Assembly (NCBI GenBank): GCA_009469675.1 | Contig: SSSZ01000050.1 | Span: 35,342 to 99,341, forward strand | DNA: 64,000 bases | Source: Azonexaceae bacterium | Lineage (GTDB): Bacteria; Pseudomonadota; Gammaproteobacteria; Burkholderiales; Rhodocyclaceae | Direction of reading: 5' to 3' | Shown here: in pieces, positions 15,944 through 28,788 of the stretch | How the letters are laid out: each line of letters starts with the position of its first letter | How positions within the stretch are numbered: the stretch's first letter is position 1 | Notes under the pieces: model-generated | The model's input: the letters and a program-made list of their open reading frames with translations, nothing else | What the model was told of the DNA's origin: nothing | Database searches by the model: none | Made by a program: the position numbers and the translations under genes

Positions 15944-18900
15944 TCCGCCGGCCCGAGCCGCGGCCGATGCGGGAGGCGCCGAGGCGAGCGGTGCCCCGCC
16001 TTTGCCCGCCCTGTCCTGCCGCCCCTGCCAGGCCCTCTGCCTCGTCGCCTACCTCCCCCTCCTTGTCGCGGCGGTTTTCCTCGAAACCTTCTGGCCCGCC
16101 GTCCTGGCCGCTGCCGTCCACGGCCTGGGCGTCGCCTGGCTGGCCTCGGCCCGGCGCCCTGCCCCGGCTCCCGTGGCCGCCCGGCCTGCCGCGCCGCCAG
16201 TTGCCCCGCGCCCGGCCGAGCCGGACGAATTGCAGGAAATCACCCGCGATTTCCTGACCCTCCTGGAAAACACCTCGGATTTCATCTACTTCAAGGACGG
16301 CGACAGCCGCTTCCGTTTCTGCAGCCAGCCCCTGGCCGAAATCACCGGCCACCGCCACTGGCGGGAGATGATCGGCAAACACGACCGTGAGGTGTTTCCC
16401 GAAGACACCGCCCGCATCTACACCGAGGAGGAATCCCCCGTCTTCGAGCGCGGCGAAGCCGTGCGCAACCGGGTGGACCCCTACTACGACGCGGCGGGCC
16501 GGCCGGGCTGGGTGAGCACCAGCAAATGGCCGCTGCGCGACGCCGACGGCCGGGTGATCGGCATTTTCGGCATCAGCCGCGACATCACCGAACTGCACGA
16601 GACCCACGGCAAGCTGGAGGACCGGGCCAAGGAGGCCGAATGCCTGAGCGACGTCATCGCCCTCTCCCTCGACGACAGCCTCGACGTCGCCGCCTTCCTG
16701 CGGGCCTGCGCCCACCTCATCCCCACCGGCTGGCGCTTCCCCAAGGAAACGGCGGCGCAGATCCGCATCGGCCGGCAGAGTTACCGGTCGCCGGGATTTG
16801 TCGATTCGCCCCATACCCTGACCGCCCCCATCCAGCACCTCAAGGGCAGCGTCGGCGAGATCGCCGTACGCTACGTGGGCAGCCGCAGCTTCCACGGGAA
16901 ATCGCCCTTCCTCCCCGAGGAAGCCCGGCTCCTGGCGGCCATCGCCAGCCAGATCGGCCACGCCATCGAGCGGCGGCAGGCCATCGATGCCCTGCAGGAG
17001 CGTGACTTCCGCCACCGCCTGGTGGTCGAGGCGACGGGGGTGATCGTCTGGGACTGGAACCTCCTGGCCGACACCCTGACCTGGAGCGAGCACCTGCACC
17101 GCCAGTTCGGCCTGGCCGCCGTCGCTGACGAATCCGGCTGGGCCTGGTGGGAAAAGCACGTCCACCCGGACGACTATCTCGGCATGCTCGACAAGGTCGA
17201 GGAACACCTCAAAGGCGCCGGCAGCATCTGGCAGGGCGAGTTGCGGTTGCGCCGCGGCGACGGCGGCTGGGTGGACATCCAAATCTGGGGCATCGCCCTG
17301 CGTTCGGTGGGCGGCGCGACGCAACGCATGGTCGGCGCCATTCTCGACATCTCCCAGCGGCGCGCCGACGAATCCCGCATGCGGCTGTCGGCCAGCGTCT
17401 TCAGCCACGCCCAGGAAGGCATCGCAGTGACCGCCGCGAGCGGCGAAATCCTCGACGTCAACGACGCCTTTACCCGCATCACCGGCTACGAACGCCACGA
17501 GGTGGTCGGCCAGAATCCCAAGATGCTGCGCTCGGACCGCCACGACGCCGAGTTCTACGGCGCCCTGTGGCGCGACCTCAAAAGCCACGGCCAATGGACC
17601 GGCGAAATGTGGAACCGCCACAAGAACGGCCGCATCTACGCCGCCCTGGTCAAAATCTCGGCGGTGCCCGACCCTTCGGGCCAGCCGCAGCAATACGTCG
17701 CCCTCTACAACGACATCACCACCCTCAAGCAGCAGCAGGCGCAGCTCACCCGCACCGCCCACTACGACGCCCTCACCGGCCTGCCCAACCGCGTCCTCCT
17801 GGCCGACCGCCTGCGCCAGGCGACGATCCAGTCGCGGCGGCGCCAGCAGCCGATGGCCGTGGTCTACCTCGACCTCGACGGCTTCAAGGAGGTCAACGAC
17901 TCCCTCGGGCACTCCTGCGGCGACGAACTCCTCGTCAAGGTCACGGCCCGCCTCAAGAACAACCTGCGGGACGGCGACACCCTGGCCCGGCTGGGGGGCG
18001 ACGAATTCATCGCCGTCCTCGTCGATCTCCACAACGCCGACGAGTGCGACCAGATCCTGACCCGGCTGCTCCAGGCCGTCGCCCTGCCCATCCAGGTCAA
18101 CGACCAGGCGGTCCGCATCTCGGCCAGCGCCGGCGTCACCCTCTTTCCCGACGACGACAGCGACCCCGACAGCCTCCTGCGCCACGCCGACCAGGCCATG
18201 TACAAGGCCAAGCAGGCGGGCAAGAACCGCTACCACCTGTTCGATACGGAAAAAAACCGGCGCACCGCCAGCCGCACCAAGTCGGCCCACCGCGTCGCCC
18301 GGGCCCTGGCCGATGGCGAATTGGTCCTCCACTACCAGCCCCAGACCGACCTGCGGTCGGGCCGGCCGGTCGGGGTCGAAGCCCTGCTGCGCTGGCAGGA
18401 TCCGGAGCGCGGGCTGCTCGCCCCGGGCGACTTCCTGCCCCAGATCAAGGATGCCGATCTGCTGGTGCGCATCGACGAATGGGTACTCACCCAGGCCCTG
18501 GCCCAGCTTGCCGCCTGGCACGACGCCGGCCTCGACCTCCGGCTGGGGGTGAACATTTCGCCGCCCCTTCTGCAGCAGCCCGATTTCGCCATCCGCCTGC
18601 ACACCCTGCTGGCCGCCCACCCCCAGCTGCCCCGCGGCGCCCTCGAACTGGAAATCCTCGAAACCGCCGCCCTCGACGACATTCCCCAGGCCTCCCGGGT
18701 GATCGCCGACTGCCATCGCCTGGGGGTCGAGTTCGCCCTCGACGATTTCGGCACCGGCTACTCGTCGCTCACCTACCTCAAGGATCTGCCCGCCAACACC
18801 CTCAAGATCGACCGCGTCTTCGTCCGCGACATGCTCTGGGACAGCGGCGACCTCGCCATCGTCGAAGGGGTCATCGGCATGAGCGGCGCCTTCCGCCGCA

Positions 18901-19421
18901 CCGTCGTCGCCGAGGGCGTCGCCACCCTCGAACACGCCGACCTGCTGCTCCGCCTGGGCTGCGACATCGTCCAGGGCTTCGGTATCGCCCAGCCCATGCC
19001 GGCCGACCAGCTGGCCGCCTGGCTCGCCGCCTGGCAACCCCCGGCGGCCTGGCACGACCGCGACAAATCCCGCCCCAGCCGCGACGAACTCCAGCTCATC
19101 GGCGCCGAAGTCGGGCTGCGTCAATGGACGCGAAGCCTGGAGGCGGCGGCCAAGGGTGAAACCGGCGACCTGCCGGCCTTCGAAAGCAACCGCTTCGCCG
19201 AGTGGTTCAACCACGAGGGCCAAAGCCGCTACGGCGATGCCAGCGCCTTCGCTCCCATCGTCCCCCTGCACGCCGAACTGGCCGCCCTGGGCAGCGAATT
19301 CAAGGCCCTGCACGCCGGCGGCGCCCACCACCGCCTGGGGGGCCTGGTCTCCCGGGCCGGCAAGCTGCAGCACGACCTGACCGGCCACCTGCGCCGCCTG
19401 GCGCCGGCCGCCGGCCGCTAA
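15930..19421 (+). CDS. PAS-GGDEF-EAL cyclic-di-GMP enzyme with degenerate CZB-like tail
   Basis: A 1163-aa protein. Order: two membrane segments (about 33-72), PAS (about 105-225), GAF-like (about 235-355), PAS (about 363-480), PAS (about 487-600), GGDEF (about 605-770), EAL (about 785-1035) and an about 110-residue tail. The cyclase motif ARLGGDEF is intact, as are phosphodiesterase motifs GVEALLRW (EAL), LEILETAAL and DDFGTGYSS, so both activities are possible. The tail (LRQWTRSLEAA, NRFAEWFNHEGQSRYG, PLHAELAALG) looks like a CZB domain that has lost most zinc ligands. Starts inside the AraC gene (14-bp overlap), so it is co-transcribed. Confidence 0.92.
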   Translation: MNSADPPARAAADAGGAEASGAPPLPALSCRPCQALCLVAYLPLLVAAVFLETFWPAVLAAAVHGLGVAWLASARRPAPAPVAARPAAPPVAPRPAEPDELQEITRDFLTLLENTSDFIYFKDGDSRFRFCSQPLAEITGHRHWREMIGKHDREVFPEDTARIYTEEESPVFERGEAVRNRVDPYYDAAGRPGWVSTSKWPLRDADGRVIGIFGISRDITELHETHGKLEDRAKEAECLSDVIALSLDDSLDVAAFLRACAHLIPTGWRFPKETAAQIRIGRQSYRSPGFVDSPHTLTAPIQHLKGSVGEIAVRYVGSRSFHGKSPFLPEEARLLAAIASQIGHAIERRQAIDALQERDFRHRLVVEATGVIVWDWNLLADTLTWSEHLHRQFGLAAVADESGWAWWEKHVHPDDYLGMLDKVEEHLKGAGSIWQGELRLRRGDGGWVDIQIWGIALRSVGGATQRMVGAILDISQRRADESRMRLSASVFSHAQEGIAVTAASGEILDVNDAFTRITGYERHEVVGQNPKMLRSDRHDAEFYGALWRDLKSHGQWTGEMWNRHKNGRIYAALVKISAVPDPSGQPQQYVALYNDITTLKQQQAQLTRTAHYDALTGLPNRVLLADRLRQATIQSRRRQQPMAVVYLDLDGFKEVNDSLGHSCGDELLVKVTARLKNNLRDGDTLARLGGDEFIAVLVDLHNADECDQILTRLLQAVALPIQVNDQAVRISASAGVTLFPDDDSDPDSLLRHADQAMYKAKQAGKNRYHLFDTEKNRRTASRTKSAHRVARALADGELVLHYQPQTDLRSGRPVGVEALLRWQDPERGLLAPGDFLPQIKDADLLVRIDEWVLTQALAQLAAWHDAGLDLRLGVNISPPLLQQPDFAIRLHTLLAAHPQLPRGALELEILETAALDDIPQASRVIADCHRLGVEFALDDFGTGYSSLTYLKDLPANTLKIDRVFVRDMLWDSGDLAIVEGVIGMSGAFRRTVVAEGVATLEHADLLLRLGCDIVQGFGIAQPMPADQLAAWLAAWQPPAAWHDRDKSRPSRDELQLIGAEVGLRQWTRSLEAAAKGETGDLPAFESNRFAEWFNHEGQSRYGDASAFAPIVPLHAELAALGSEFKALHAGGAHHRLGGLVSRAGKLQHDLTGHLRRLAPAAGR

Positions 19422-19520
19422 CGGCGGCGACCCGGGGAACCAGAGCAACGCCGGCAGGGCCGGCAGGCACGCCCGGCCCCGGGACGAAGGGGCCCGGGGG
19501 CAGCCGCCCCGCCGCCCCCG

Positions 19521-21143
19521 TTATTTGCCCGCGTTGAGGCGCTTGATTCCGGCGACGAAGCGGGTCAGGGTCTGGGAGAGGACGCCGGGGCGCAGACTGA
19601 CCTCGATAAGCTGGAAGCGTCCGCGGGTCGCCACTGCCCGGTCGAGGGCCACCTTCAGCTCGGCCCGGGTGCCGACCCGCACCCCATCGCCCCCCAGGCC
19701 CGCCGCCATTTCGGCAAAACCCCAATTGCCCAGGTCGTTGAAGGCCGATTCCGGCTGGAATACCCGCAGCATCTCCCAACTCGCGTTGTTGAACAGGAGG
19801 ACGATGGGATCCCAGCCGTAGCGCCGGCAATTGCCGAGTTCCCAGCCGGTCATCTGGAAGGCCCCGTCCCCCACCAGGATCAGGGGCCGCTCGCCGGTGG
19901 CGGCCTGGAGGCCGAGGCCGGCCGGCACGCCGAAGCCCATGGTGGCATAGTAGCCGGGCGCCGCCAGGGGGGCCGGGCCGATGTCCATGGCGGTGAACAG
20001 GCAGTCGCCGACGTCGGAGGCGATGGGCATCGGCCCGCGCTCGGCCAGTAAATCGTTCACCGCCGTCGCGATGTCGTTGGGGTTGACCGGCGCGGCATCG
20101 GCGACCAGCCCCCGGGGAAAGTCCTGGTGATGTACGTCGAACACCTTATCGGCCGGCCCGATCCGCGCCAGCAGGCGATCCACCAGGGCCGCCAGGGGAA
20201 TCTGGGGATAGGTGTGGTAGCCCATGGTGACCTGGCCGTTCAAGGCCTGGATGGTCTTCCTGAGGTCGATCTTCTTTTCCGAGACGGCGAAGTTGGTGTC
20301 GCAGACGATGACGCCGAGCAGGAAGAGGCCGTCCGATCCTTCCACCAGGCGGGTCACCTCGGGCAGGCCAGCGACCCCCATGTAGGTGCCCATGAGAGGG
20401 GCGTCGGCGCCAGCCAGGAGGCCCCGCCCCATGAAGCTGGTGACCACCGGCAGGCCGAGGCGGCGGGTGAGTTCGGCGACCTTGGCTTCCAGCCCGAAGC
20501 GCCGCACTTCGACGCCGGCCATGAGGACCGGCGAGGCGGCCCGGCCCAGCCGCGCCAGGATTTCGTCGACGCAGGCGTCGAGGGCGTCGTCGTCCACCGC
20601 CGGCGGCCCCTCCGCCACCACTGCGGCGCAGGGCGCCGCCGCCAGATCCCGGGGGATTTCCAGGTACACCGGCTGGGAATGGCGCAGGCAGCTGGCCAGC
20701 ACCCGGGCGATATCGGCGGGTGCCCGCTCGGGGTTGTCGAGGCGGGCCTGGTCGCAGGTGATTTCCCGGTAGATGCGAAATTGCGAATCGAGGGTCTTGG
20801 CCTGGTGGTGCAACAGGAGGCCCGACCGCGACTCGCCCTGGCCCGGCCCGCCGGAAAGCACGACCAGGGGCGATTTTTCGGCGAAAGCCGAGGCCACGGC
20901 ATTGGTCATGTTCAAGGCCCCGGCGCCGTAGGTCACCGCCGCCACCCCGAGGGACGAGTTGATGCGCCCCGCCGCGTCGGCGGCGAAGCCCACCCCGGGT
21001 TCGTGGGAAAGGGTGTAGAGGGGCAGGATCTTCGACTCTTCAATAATGCGGAAGTAGGGCAGGGCAAAGTCGCCGGGGATGCCGAAAATCTGGCGGGCGC
21101 CGTGGTCCTTGAGGGCATGCAGCAGCGATTCGGTAAGGTTCAT
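19521..21143 (-). CDS. thiamine-diphosphate-dependent phenylpyruvate/indolepyruvate decarboxylase
   Basis: A 540-aa enzyme of the pyruvate-decarboxylase family. The N-terminal PYR domain has FGIPGDFALPYF and SHEPGVGFAADAAGR, with the catalytic Glu. The PP domain has the ThDP/Mg motif GDGAFQMTGWELGN ending in LLFNNASWEM. By family resemblance to PpdC/IpdC of Azospirillum and relatives it converts phenylpyruvate (and perhaps indolepyruvate) to the aldehyde, a step in anaerobic phenylalanine breakdown or auxin synthesis; the substrate cannot be fixed from sequence alone. ATG 21143 has AGGAGA upstream. Same strand as and 25 bp downstream of the hybrid kinase gene, so possibly co-transcribed. Confidence 0.82.
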   Translation of the reverse strand: MNLTESLLHALKDHGARQIFGIPGDFALPYFRIIEESKILPLYTLSHEPGVGFAADAAGRINSSLGVAAVTYGAGALNMTNAVASAFAEKSPLVVLSGGPGQGESRSGLLLHHQAKTLDSQFRIYREITCDQARLDNPERAPADIARVLASCLRHSQPVYLEIPRDLAAAPCAAVVAEGPPAVDDDALDACVDEILARLGRAASPVLMAGVEVRRFGLEAKVAELTRRLGLPVVTSFMGRGLLAGADAPLMGTYMGVAGLPEVTRLVEGSDGLFLLGVIVCDTNFAVSEKKIDLRKTIQALNGQVTMGYHTYPQIPLAALVDRLLARIGPADKVFDVHHQDFPRGLVADAAPVNPNDIATAVNDLLAERGPMPIASDVGDCLFTAMDIGPAPLAAPGYYATMGFGVPAGLGLQAATGERPLILVGDGAFQMTGWELGNCRRYGWDPIVLLFNNASWEMLRVFQPESAFNDLGNWGFAEMAAGLGGDGVRVGTRAELKVALDRAVATRGRFQLIEVSLRPGVLSQTLTRFVAGIKRLNAGK

Positions 21144-21168
21144 CGGGCGTTCTCCTGGGTGGTCGCGG

Positions 21169-23766
21169 TCAGCGCCGGGGCAACCATCTGAGCAGGGTGG
21201 CAAAAAGGACGTCGGGGTCCACCGGTTTGGCGATGAAATCATTCATGCCGGCGTCGAGGCAACGGGCCCGGTCCTCGGCGAAGGCGTTGGCGGTCATCGC
21301 CAGGATGGGGATGCGCTCCCGGCCGGGCAAGGCGCGGATGCGGCGGGTCGCCCCGAGGCCGTCGAGGCGGGGCATCTGCATGTCCATGAGAATGAGGTCG
21401 TAGGGCTGCGCTGCGGCAAGCTCCGCGGCCGCTTCGCCGTCGGGGGCGAAATCGGCGACGAGATCGACCGCCGCCAGCAGTTCCCGCGCCACTTCGCGAT
21501 TGATGAGATCGTCCTCGGCGACCAGCACCCGCCGGCCGCCGCAGTCCCGGCGCAGGGTTTCCTCGGCCGCTTCGGCGGCGGCGGGGGCTGCGGCGGGGGC
21601 TGCCGCCGCCTTGGTCAGGCGCGCCGTGAACCAGAAGCGGCTGCCTGCCCCGACGGCGCTGCTCAAGCCGACCTCGCCGCCCATCAGCTCGGCCAGACGG
21701 CGGGTGATCGCCAGGCCAAGACCGGTTCCGCCGTGTTTGCGGGTGGTCGACGTGTCGGCCTGTTCGAAGGCGTGGAAGAGCTTGCCTTGAACTTCGAGGG
21801 CAATGCCGGGGCCGCTGTCCTCGACCTCGAAACGGACGAGGACGCCGGCTTCGTCCTCGTCCACCCGGCGGCAGCGCAGGCTGACTCCCCCCTGCTCGGT
21901 GAATTTGACGGCGTTGGCGGCGTAGTTGAGCAGCGCCTGCTTGAGGCGGGTGGGATCGCCCACCAGGTTGGCGGGCAACGGGTCGAGGTCCACCTGGATT
22001 TGCAGCTTCTTGGCCCGCGCCTGCTCGGCCAGCATCGAGGCGACGTCGGCCATGAGTCCGCCGATCTTGACCGGGATGGCCTCGAGGACGATGCGGCCGG
22101 CTTCGATGCGGGACAGGTCAAGGATGTCGTTGATGACATTGACCAGGTGCTGGCCGGCGTCTTCGATGCGGCCCAGGCGATCGGCCTGCCGCGGCGACAC
22201 ACCGTCGCGCCGCATCAGGTAGGCCATGCCGGTGATGGCGTTGAGGGGGGTGCGAATCTCGTGGCTCATGTTGGCGAGGAAGGCGCTCTTGGCGCGGGTG
22301 GCCGATTCGGCCAGCTCCTTCGCCTTTTCCAGTTCGGCGGTGCGGGCCGCCACCAGTTCCTCGAGGTGGCGGCGGTGGCGGTCGAGTTCACCGGCCACCC
22401 GTTTTTTCTCGGTGATGTCGGCGGCGACCACAATGTGGAAACTAGGTGCACCGCCCACCGGCCACCCGGCCGAAAGGGTCAGATCGACCCAGACGACGCT
22501 GCCGTCCTTGCGGACGTAGCGCTTTTCCCGCGTCAGTTCGCGTACCTGGCCGGCCAGCAGGCGGCGGACGTTGGCCTGGTCTGCGGCCCGGTCCTCGGGG
22601 TGGGTGAGGGCGGCGAATTCGGTATTCTCGACCTCCGCCTCGCTGTAGCCGACGATATCGCAAAAGCGGCGGTTGACCCGGAGAAAGCGGCCGCTCGCCG
22701 TTTCGATCAGGGCGACCCCGACCGCCGCCTGGTCGAAGACCGTCTGCAGGCGCTGCTCGCTCTCCTGGCGCGCCCGGTCGGCCTCGCGGATGCGCCCCAT
22801 CTGGCGGAACTGCAGCTCCTGAAAACGGAAAAGCAGCGCCGCACCGCCCAGGGTCAACACGAGGAGCACCGCCGCCTGCAGGCGGATCTCGCCGCGCCAG
22901 ACGGCAAATACCGCGTCCAGATCCCGCGTCGCCGCGACGTAGAGGGGCTGGTCGATAGGCACCCGGGGCGGCCGGATGGTGCGGATCGCCGCCACCCGTT
23001 CCTGGCCGGTGGACAATTCGTGGCCGTCCGCCAGGCTTTCCCGCTGCCCCCCCGCCAGGTGGCGGCTGAGGAAGGAGCCGGGCTGGAGCAGGTTCTTGCC
23101 GCCGGCCCCCGGGGCTTCGGGTTCGGTCATGAAGAGAGTGCCGTCGCCGTGGGCCAGGGCGATGCGCACATCGTCGGCGTAACGGACCGAGGCGAGCAGG
23201 GTCTTGAAATAGTCGGCGTCCAGGGTGGCGACGACGAGGCCGGCGAACTTGCCGTCCGGGCCGGCGACGACCCGGGCCAGGGTCATCGTCCAGTCGCCGG
23301 TGCCCGCCGCGTAGGGCGCCGAAAGCAGGGCGCGCTCCTCGGCCGGCTGGTCGCGGGCAAGTTTGAAATAGGGGCGGGACGAAATCTCCTGGCCGACCAG
23401 TTCGGGGCGATTGGCGTGGCGGATGACGCCGCCGGCGTCGGCGACGAACAGGTTGCGCACCCCGGCCAAGGCCTCCTTGAGCAAGGCCAGACGGCCATCC
23501 AAGCCGGCCAGCCCCCCTGCCCCGGCAAGTTCGCCGTGGAGGGCGGCGAGCACCCGGTCGGTGCCTTCGATCTGCTTGCCCAGGTTTTCGTCGATGACCC
23601 GGGCCTGGGCGAGGAGGCGGGAATATTCGATGGCCTCGATCTGGCGATGGGCCAGAGCGAAATTGTAGACGGCCAACCCCCACAGGGCCGCCATCGCCGC
23701 AAGCAACATCAACCATTGGCGGGCGAAGCGCCCGGAGAAGCGTTTTTCCATCGAATCGTTGCCCAT
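21169..23766 (-). CDS. hybrid sensor histidine kinase (Cache-PAS-HisKA-HATPase-REC)
   Basis: An 865-aa membrane kinase. A first span ([20 protein letters not shown]), a periplasmic double-Cache-like region of about 250 residues ([33 protein letters not shown]), a second span ([16 protein letters not shown]), PAS ([20 protein letters not shown]), a coiled coil, HisKA ([16 protein letters not shown]), the catalytic ATPase ([28 protein letters not shown]) and a C-terminal receiver ([21 protein letters not shown]). All catalytic residues are intact. ATG 23766 is chosen because it precedes the first span closely; upstream in-frame starts would add an unlikely basic leader. Ligand unknown. Confidence 0.88.
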   Translation of the reverse strand: MGNDSMEKRFSGRFARQWLMLLAAMAALWGLAVYNFALAHRQIEAIEYSRLLAQARVIDENLGKQIEGTDRVLAALHGELAGAGGLAGLDGRLALLKEALAGVRNLFVADAGGVIRHANRPELVGQEISSRPYFKLARDQPAEERALLSAPYAAGTGDWTMTLARVVAGPDGKFAGLVVATLDADYFKTLLASVRYADDVRIALAHGDGTLFMTEPEAPGAGGKNLLQPGSFLSRHLAGGQRESLADGHELSTGQERVAAIRTIRPPRVPIDQPLYVAATRDLDAVFAVWRGEIRLQAAVLLVLTLGGAALLFRFQELQFRQMGRIREADRARQESEQRLQTVFDQAAVGVALIETASGRFLRVNRRFCDIVGYSEAEVENTEFAALTHPEDRAADQANVRRLLAGQVRELTREKRYVRKDGSVVWVDLTLSAGWPVGGAPSFHIVVAADITEKKRVAGELDRHRRHLEELVAARTAELEKAKELAESATRAKSAFLANMSHEIRTPLNAITGMAYLMRRDGVSPRQADRLGRIEDAGQHLVNVINDILDLSRIEAGRIVLEAIPVKIGGLMADVASMLAEQARAKKLQIQVDLDPLPANLVGDPTRLKQALLNYAANAVKFTEQGGVSLRCRRVDEDEAGVLVRFEVEDSGPGIALEVQGKLFHAFEQADTSTTRKHGGTGLGLAITRRLAELMGGEVGLSSAVGAGSRFWFTARLTKAAAAPAAAPAAAEAAEETLRRDCGGRRVLVAEDDLINREVARELLAAVDLVADFAPDGEAAAELAAAQPYDLILMDMQMPRLDGLGATRRIRALPGRERIPILAMTANAFAEDRARCLDAGMNDFIAKPVDPDVLFATLLRWLPRR

Positions 23767-23867
23767 CCGCCCCGCCGCATCGGCGACTACGCCGGGCACA
23801 GCATGCAAGAAGCCGAGAAGGTAGCACTTTCCCCGGGGAAAGACGAGCCGCCATGACATTCGCCTAA

Positions 23868-26717
<2,850 letters not shown>

Positions 26718-26726
26718 GGCCATCCG

Positions 26727-27239
26727 ATGCGCTCCCTGCTCGCCCTCGTCCTCGCCGCCCTGATCGCCGGTTGCGGCTTCCAGCTGCGGGGCTCGGCGGG
26801 CAGCGCCCTGCCCTACAAGACCTTCTACATCGCCCTGCCGGAAAATTCCGAGGTCGGCATCTGGCTTACCCGCTACATCAAGTCGTCGGCGAGCACGACC
26901 CTGGTGGGCAACGCCAAGGACGCCGAGGCGATCTTCCAGCAATTGCTCGACAACCGCAGCAAGACCATCCTCAGCCTCAACGCCCAGGGCGCGGTGCGGG
27001 AATTCCGCCTGGAGGCCAAGTTTGCCTTCCGCGTCATCGACGCCAAAGGCAAGGTGCTGGTACCGCCCAACGAAATCACCCTGACCCGCGACCTCAGCTT
27101 CGACGCCTCCGCCGTCCTCGCCAAGGATCAGGAAGAAGCCCTGCTGTGGCGTGACATGAGCAACGACCTGGCCAACCAGATCCTGCGCCGGCTCGCCATC
27201 GTCAAACCGCGCACCGGCAACGAAGCGGACGACGACTAG
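26727..27239 (+). CDS. lptE: LPS-assembly lipoprotein LptE
   Basis: A 170-aa lipoprotein with lipobox LAALIAGC (Cys16) followed directly by GFQLRG, the hallmark start of mature LptE. It plugs and helps fold the outer-membrane LptD barrel that inserts lipopolysaccharide. Position between leuS and holA is the standard one. It starts 9 bp after leuS and ends 4 bp before holA, so the three are one operon. Confidence 0.95.
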   Translation: MRSLLALVLAALIAGCGFQLRGSAGSALPYKTFYIALPENSEVGIWLTRYIKSSASTTLVGNAKDAEAIFQQLLDNRSKTILSLNAQGAVREFRLEAKFAFRVIDAKGKVLVPPNEITLTRDLSFDASAVLAKDQEEALLWRDMSNDLANQILRRLAIVKPRTGNEADDD

Positions 27240-27243
27240 GCCC

Positions 27244-28251
27244 ATGCAACTCAAGGGCGAGCAACTGCCGGCCCACCTGGAGCGGGAACTCAGGCCGCTC
27301 TACGTGCTCTACGGCGACGAGCCGCTGCTCGTCTTCGAGGCTGCCGACGCCATCCGGGCCAAGGCCCGCCAGCAGGGCTACAGCGAGCGCGAAGTCCTGA
27401 CCGCCCTGAGCGGCTTCGACTGGAACCAGCTCCTTGCCGCCGGGGGCAACCTCTCCCTCTTCGGCGACAAGAAGCTGATCGACCTGCGGCTGCCCACCGG
27501 CAAACCCGGCCGCGAGGGTGGGGCCGCCCTGCAGGCCTGGTGCGCCAATCTTTCCCCCGACAACCTGCTGCTCGTCACCCTGCCCGAACTCGACTGGAAG
27601 GAGGAAAAGGCCGCCTGGTTCACCGCCCTCGCCCAGGCCGGCGTCGCGGTCAAGCTTCTGGCGCCGCCCCTGGCCGAACTGCCCGGCTGGATCGCCGGGC
27701 GGCTGCGCCGCCAGCAGCAGTCGGCCGACGCCGCGGGGCTGCGCTTCATCGCCGAACGGGTCGAGGGCAACCTGCTGGCCGCCCACCAGGAAATCCAGAA
27801 ACTGGGCCTCCTCTACCCTGCCGGACCCTTGGGCCTGGAGCAGGTGCGCGAAGCCGTGCTCAACGTCGCCCGCTACGACATCGACAGCCTGCGGGAGGCG
27901 CTGCTGGCCGGCGACATGGCCCGCCTGACCCGGACCCTGGACGGCCTGCAGCACGAAGGCGAAGCGCCGCCCCTGGTGTTGTGGGCCCTGGGCGAGGAAA
28001 TCCGTGCCCTGACCATCATCCGCGCCGGCCTCGACCGCGGCCAGCCCCTCGACGGCCTGCTGCGCGAGGCCAAGGTCTGGGGGCCGCGCCAGGGCCTCGT
28101 CAAACGCGCCGTGCAGCGGCTCAGCACGGCGAGCCTCGAAGCCGCCCTCAGCCACGCCGGGCGCATCGACCGCCTGGCCAAGGGCATCGGCCAGGGCAAC
28201 GTCTGGGAAGAATTCCTGCGCCTGGGTCTATCCCTCGCCGCCGGGCGCTGA
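27244..28251 (+). CDS. holA: DNA polymerase III subunit delta
   Basis: A 335-aa clamp-loader delta subunit: PLYVLYGDEPLLVFEAADAIR at the N-terminus, VTLPELDWKEEKAAWF, and the C-terminal collar helices (LVLWALGEEIRALTII). It opens the beta clamp for loading. Last gene of leuS-lptE-holA. The final A of its TGA stop is the first base of a 104-bp dispersed repeat. Confidence 0.96.
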   Translation: MQLKGEQLPAHLERELRPLYVLYGDEPLLVFEAADAIRAKARQQGYSEREVLTALSGFDWNQLLAAGGNLSLFGDKKLIDLRLPTGKPGREGGAALQAWCANLSPDNLLLVTLPELDWKEEKAAWFTALAQAGVAVKLLAPPLAELPGWIAGRLRRQQQSADAAGLRFIAERVEGNLLAAHQEIQKLGLLYPAGPLGLEQVREAVLNVARYDIDSLREALLAGDMARLTRTLDGLQHEGEAPPLVLWALGEEIRALTIIRAGLDRGQPLDGLLREAKVWGPRQGLVKRAVQRLSTASLEAALSHAGRIDRLAKGIGQGNVWEEFLRLGLSLAAGR

Positions 28252-28354
28252 TACCAATTCGCTTTCAAACCGATCCTTTGTCGACTTCGCCTTGCCGTGC
28301 TACAGCACGGTCTTCGGGTCGTCTTCGTGTCTGGATTGGAAAGCGAATTGGTAT
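28251..28354 (+). repeat. 104-bp dispersed palindromic element, copy A
   Basis: The most perfect copy: 16-bp terminal inverted repeats ATACCAATTCGCTTTC (28251-28266) and its exact complement (28339-28354), with a central hairpin CCGTGCT-AC-AGCACGG (28295-28310). The outer and central segments pair, the two 28-nt middle segments do not and instead carry imperfect direct repeats (GTCGACTTCG, GTCGTCTTCG). It encodes nothing. Length and structure resemble miniature elements or ERIC/Correia-type repeats. Confidence 0.92.
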
Positions 28355-28418
28355 GAAGCGCAGGGGGTCGTTGCCCCGGGGCCGGCGGTTGCCGGCCCGC
28401 TACGGCAGAAGGGCGCCG

Positions 28419-28679
28419 CTACGCCGCCTTGTCGGCCGGCGCGCCGTCGGCCTCGGGATCCTGGGCCTCGTCGGGGCCGAGGTCTTCCCAGATGCAGGCG
28501 CATTCCCGCCGCACGTCGTGCAAGCCGGGTTTTTTCGCCTCCTGGACCAGGCACTCGCCCACGCATTCCTGGGCGACCACCACGACTTTCATTTCGGCAT
28601 CCACCTGACGTTCGCCGTCCCAGTAGCTGCACGTTGCACAAACCTTTACTTCGGCCGGCAGGATCAGTTTCTCCGCCAT
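28419..28679 (-). CDS. small cysteine-rich hypothetical protein
   Basis: An 86-aa acidic protein with six Cys: VCATCSYWDG (CxxC), ECVGEC (CxxxC) and ECACIW (CxC). The spacing suggests a metal or Fe-S ligand set, or a redox-active small protein, but I do not recognise a family. ATG 28679 has GAGGGTGTG just upstream; a GTG precedes it. It lies alone between holA and proA on the opposite strand, next to repeat copy A. Confidence 0.65.
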   Translation of the reverse strand: MAEKLILPAEVKVCATCSYWDGERQVDAEMKVVVVAQECVGECLVQEAKKPGLHDVRRECACIWEDLGPDEAQDPEADGAPADKAA

Positions 28680-28788
28680 CACACCCTCGCAGGATCACCC
28701 TGTTGTCGTTGCGGATAAGAGTTTACCCGGATCAGGAAGTTCCCCCTAATTTGCTCGCTATAATGGGTTTTTGTCCCTGCTCCTGACC

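Noticed and set aside
15828..19448. Very long open frame (over 1200 codons) antisense to the PAS-GGDEF-EAL gene
   Set aside because: No recognisable domains; composition (Gly/Ala/Val/Asp-rich) is typical of the antisense of a high-GC gene, and the sense strand has intact GGDEF and EAL motifs.
28251..28354. Repeat copy A as a rho-independent terminator of holA
   Set aside because: The hairpins are not followed by a T run; a role in 3' end stability remains possible but termination is not supported.
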